Translations under genes and position numbers: made by a program
Shown here: piece by piece, positions 61,367-64,000 of the stretch
Layout of the letters: every line of letters starts with the position of its first letter
Numbering within the stretch: position 1 is the first letter of the stretch
NCBI GenBank assembly: GCA_963855995.1
Contig: OY979718.1
Location: forward strand, 29,235,282 to 29,299,281
Origin: Muricea muricata
Taxonomy: Eukaryota; Cnidaria; Anthozoa; Malacalcyonacea; Plexauridae
Reading direction: 5' to 3'
DNA length: 64,000 bases
The notes under the pieces: model-generated
Told to the model about the DNA's origin: nothing
What the model saw: the letters and a program-made list of their open reading frames with translations, nothing else
The model's database searches: none

Positions 61367-64000
61367 TAATAGATCAATTGCTTTTCGGTATGAAATAGAT
61401 TGTCCGTTAAAAACACACAAAGAATAACGCAATGTTTATGTGGGAGAAATGGGTCATGGTGATGAAGTACTCCAATATAAAAGAACTATTACATAGCATT
61501 ACTTATGTAATCATAGACTCGTATACAGTAACCAGCGGGGTGCATATAGGCCCGCTTGTAAGCTGAGTGCCCTTGGGATTAAGATTCCCATCAGGCAATG
61601 TTAAAGGGGTTAAGATCCCCCCTAACATTAACCTGTCCAAGGGGTTAAGATCCCCTTGGACAGTCCCTAGAATTTGAACAAGGGGTTAAGATCCCCATAA
61701 GACAATGTTAGAGGGGTTAAGATCCCCTCTAACATTAACCTGCCCAAGGGGTTAAGATCCCCTTGGACAGTCCTTAGAACTATTTACACATATTGTAGTA
61801 ACATTAAAGATGTGAGTCTATGGCCTGAACGTGATTATGGGAGCACTTCATCCCCACAAATACACAGAATGTGTATTCCCCATAGACGAACAACCAACTC
61901 CCACAACAGCTGTAGTCATATAGAAGACAGCTTTTGCCAGGAAATGGTAAGACTTGCTGTTTAGGCATTACCATTGGTTTTATTACAGCTGGATCATCAG
62001 GGTGGCCAGGAAAAACCTGGGCACAGGAAACCTGGATGGGGCCAGATAAATACCAGCAGCTTCCCCACAAAGCTTCTATATTACAACTTAATGATGAAAC
62101 CACTGGTAATACGGAAAACAGAGCTGACCATTCTAGCCTTTTTGAAATATTTGTTCATCACTATTTAATCAGTCCAGCATGCTTTCAAGATTTTTTTTTT
62201 TCCGCAGGGAGACAAACAGAAATGACCTTCTATTATCATTATTTTTTTTTTCTTTCTTATATACAGTATTTGTTCATTCTGTTTTAATCACTTTCACACG
62301 ATTGCATGTGAGTTGTGTTTTATGGCAAGAATAAAAATAACTTGGCATATTAAAAACATTGTTTTGCCCTGGTCTTCATTTTCAATATTTTGGAAACTTT
62401 TGTCGTTAGTTTTACAGATCGACTGCGCCGTTAATCGATATACTGAAGCTTGTACTTTCCAATTCCGAGCGGCGCGCGCAGACTGACAGCTAGCGACGCT
62501 TATGCGACTTAAGCAGGAACCAATTTGAAATAAATAAACTGTGTCAAAATTTAACTCTAGTAAGATGCCGAATGCCACTAGAAGTAATATTAATTTTTTG
62601 AAAGTAAACATTAAAATTTAAGTACAGTTGGAAGAAATAGATTTTCCTTTGTGTAAGCAGAAATTTTTTCCACTGGTCTTAATAACGGGATATATAGAAT
62701 TTCTTGATATGTGTCAAATACAGATCTTGTGCTCAATATTTCTCAAGATATCTCATCTAGGAAAGCAATCATATTTGTATCGCATGTCTCAACCGCGTTA
62801 AAATATATTCAGCTGATTAGATCAGGTAGGATTACACAATAATCTCTCTTAGCAAGCCTTATTTATGCTCGTGTTCTACCACAAATAACAAATTGTGTGC
62901 ATTTTGATTAGATTTTAAACGAAATATGCAATAAAAATTTTTGGAATGCCCGGAATACTTACGATACCATATACAGCTAGCGCACATCATGATAGATGTA
63001 ATATCAGATGCGACACTCAACTAGGTGCCACAATCCCCTTCAGACGTTGGTGTTGTTGCAAAATCTGCTGTACCGTACTCGCCAGAGCGCAGGGAAGAAA
63101 CCGCGTCAACAGCTAGTATACACGCAGGCTTGAAACGATGTTGGAGACACTATACAAGCTAGCGCTCTTCTACAGGACTGAGACGCAACGCTCGACGTTG
63201 GGTTTGAACAAGAATCTGCCGTGTTGACCGCGATCTCGTCTAGAACAGCTGGGCTGCTGTTGTAACAAACTTGCTGAGGCATCGTGGACATGACTTTGAC
63301 AGCGGCACGGGCCGCATTGGTTGCAATAACGGCTACCGATTCTTCCACGCTACGAGAAACAATTGGTCATATCTTGTATGCGCCAAGTGGTCCTTGGAAA
63401 ATAACGAAGATTGTGGGTTGTCAAGTTAAGGAAATGTCGACGTAGACGGCAAATTTGCGTTCCCTGCGGCGTCTACCGTTGGCCTCGAAGACGAAGTGAT
63501 TGCGTGCTGTTGTAGCCGAGAGACTAAAGCATTCTTTTGTCCATGGTTAGGTAGTCCTCTCTCAGTACATTGGCGTCGTAAACTCTCCGTATCACTATTG
63601 GCCGCCGTTGATCGAGATCAATCATTGCGGTTAGAAATCCCTTTGGCGTTTTTACGACGAATAGGAGGCATTTCGATGAATAATAATTTGCGTGGAAATT
63701 CAAAATTATTGTAGCAGCTCCAATCTCTTGAGAGCTTTTACACAAATTAAAGATATGACTGGCGAGCATGCATTGTTATCCTTACAAATCGACGGTTTTT
63801 ATTGGCCGATCAGATCTCGGTCATATTATTCAGAATTCTCATTGGTTATTTAAGACAAGCTGGCATGATGTGCACGTGCCCACAGCATGCATAGAGCATG
63901 ATTATTGAGCTGATGTTAAACAGCGATAACCTTTGATCCATGCGTGAAATATTCAAATCACACCTAACAGAAACATGAGAACTTAGCACAGCCAATATCA
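61367..64000 (+). mobile_element. Helentron-like element copy 2, duplicated, cut by the window end
   Basis: Matches 40744-43377 at the same 20,623-bp offset. The interior and the short open frames are repeated without visible change. The 3' hairpin and end are outside the window. Confidence 0.8.

Overview
The window reads as AT-rich, intron-containing metazoan genomic DNA, most likely from an aquatic invertebrate; I cannot name the phylum. The reasons are spliced exon fragments, a Penelope-like retroelement, Helentron-type rolling-circle elements, large palindromic DNA elements with TTAA target duplications, and about 40 kb of a complex ~322-bp satellite. I see no rRNA, tRNA or prokaryotic signature. 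I see only one open, apparently complete spliced protein gene, and it lies inside a mobile-looking palindrome.

Layout. 38-3061: palindrome 1, a decayed inverted-repeat element bounded by TTAA. 3239-5606: exons of a gene resembling the SAMD3-like family of metazoan proteins, with a poly(A) signal near 5991. About 6080-6358: a MITE-like remnant. 6359-7418: first satellite monomers (type A). 7419-12838: a non-satellite block. It holds a degenerate Penelope-like element on the minus strand (7502-10373, bounded by 13-bp target duplications), three diverged short repeats with hammerhead-like cores (11090-11350), a diverged copy of sequence also found inside a Helentron-like element (about 11550-11850), and a pair of 240-bp direct repeats 530 bp apart (12069, 12599). 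12839-16070: type A satellite. 16075-19586: palindrome 2, with 1.59-kb arms each carrying a three-exon gene for a P2X7 cytoplasmic-tail-like cysteine-rich protein. The left copy is open and the right copy has two nonsense codons. 19591-21904: type A satellite. 21905-39658: type B satellite. 39660-43467: two Helentron-like elements head to tail. 43468-60281: type B satellite. 60283-64000: a second copy of the Helentron-like pair, cut by the window end.

The satellite monomer is itself made of three ~107-bp subrepeats. It has been amplified at several scales: single monomers, a 5-monomer block, a near-identical tandem 8-monomer block (2.58 kb), and a ~20-kb duplication that carries the Helentron-like pair with it. 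The most interesting object is the P2X7-tail palindrome. A TTAA-bounded element without any transposase carries the same gene in both arms, with CRE-type promoter motifs. Palindrome 1 has a parallel design, which suggests a class of gene-carrying palindromes in this genome.
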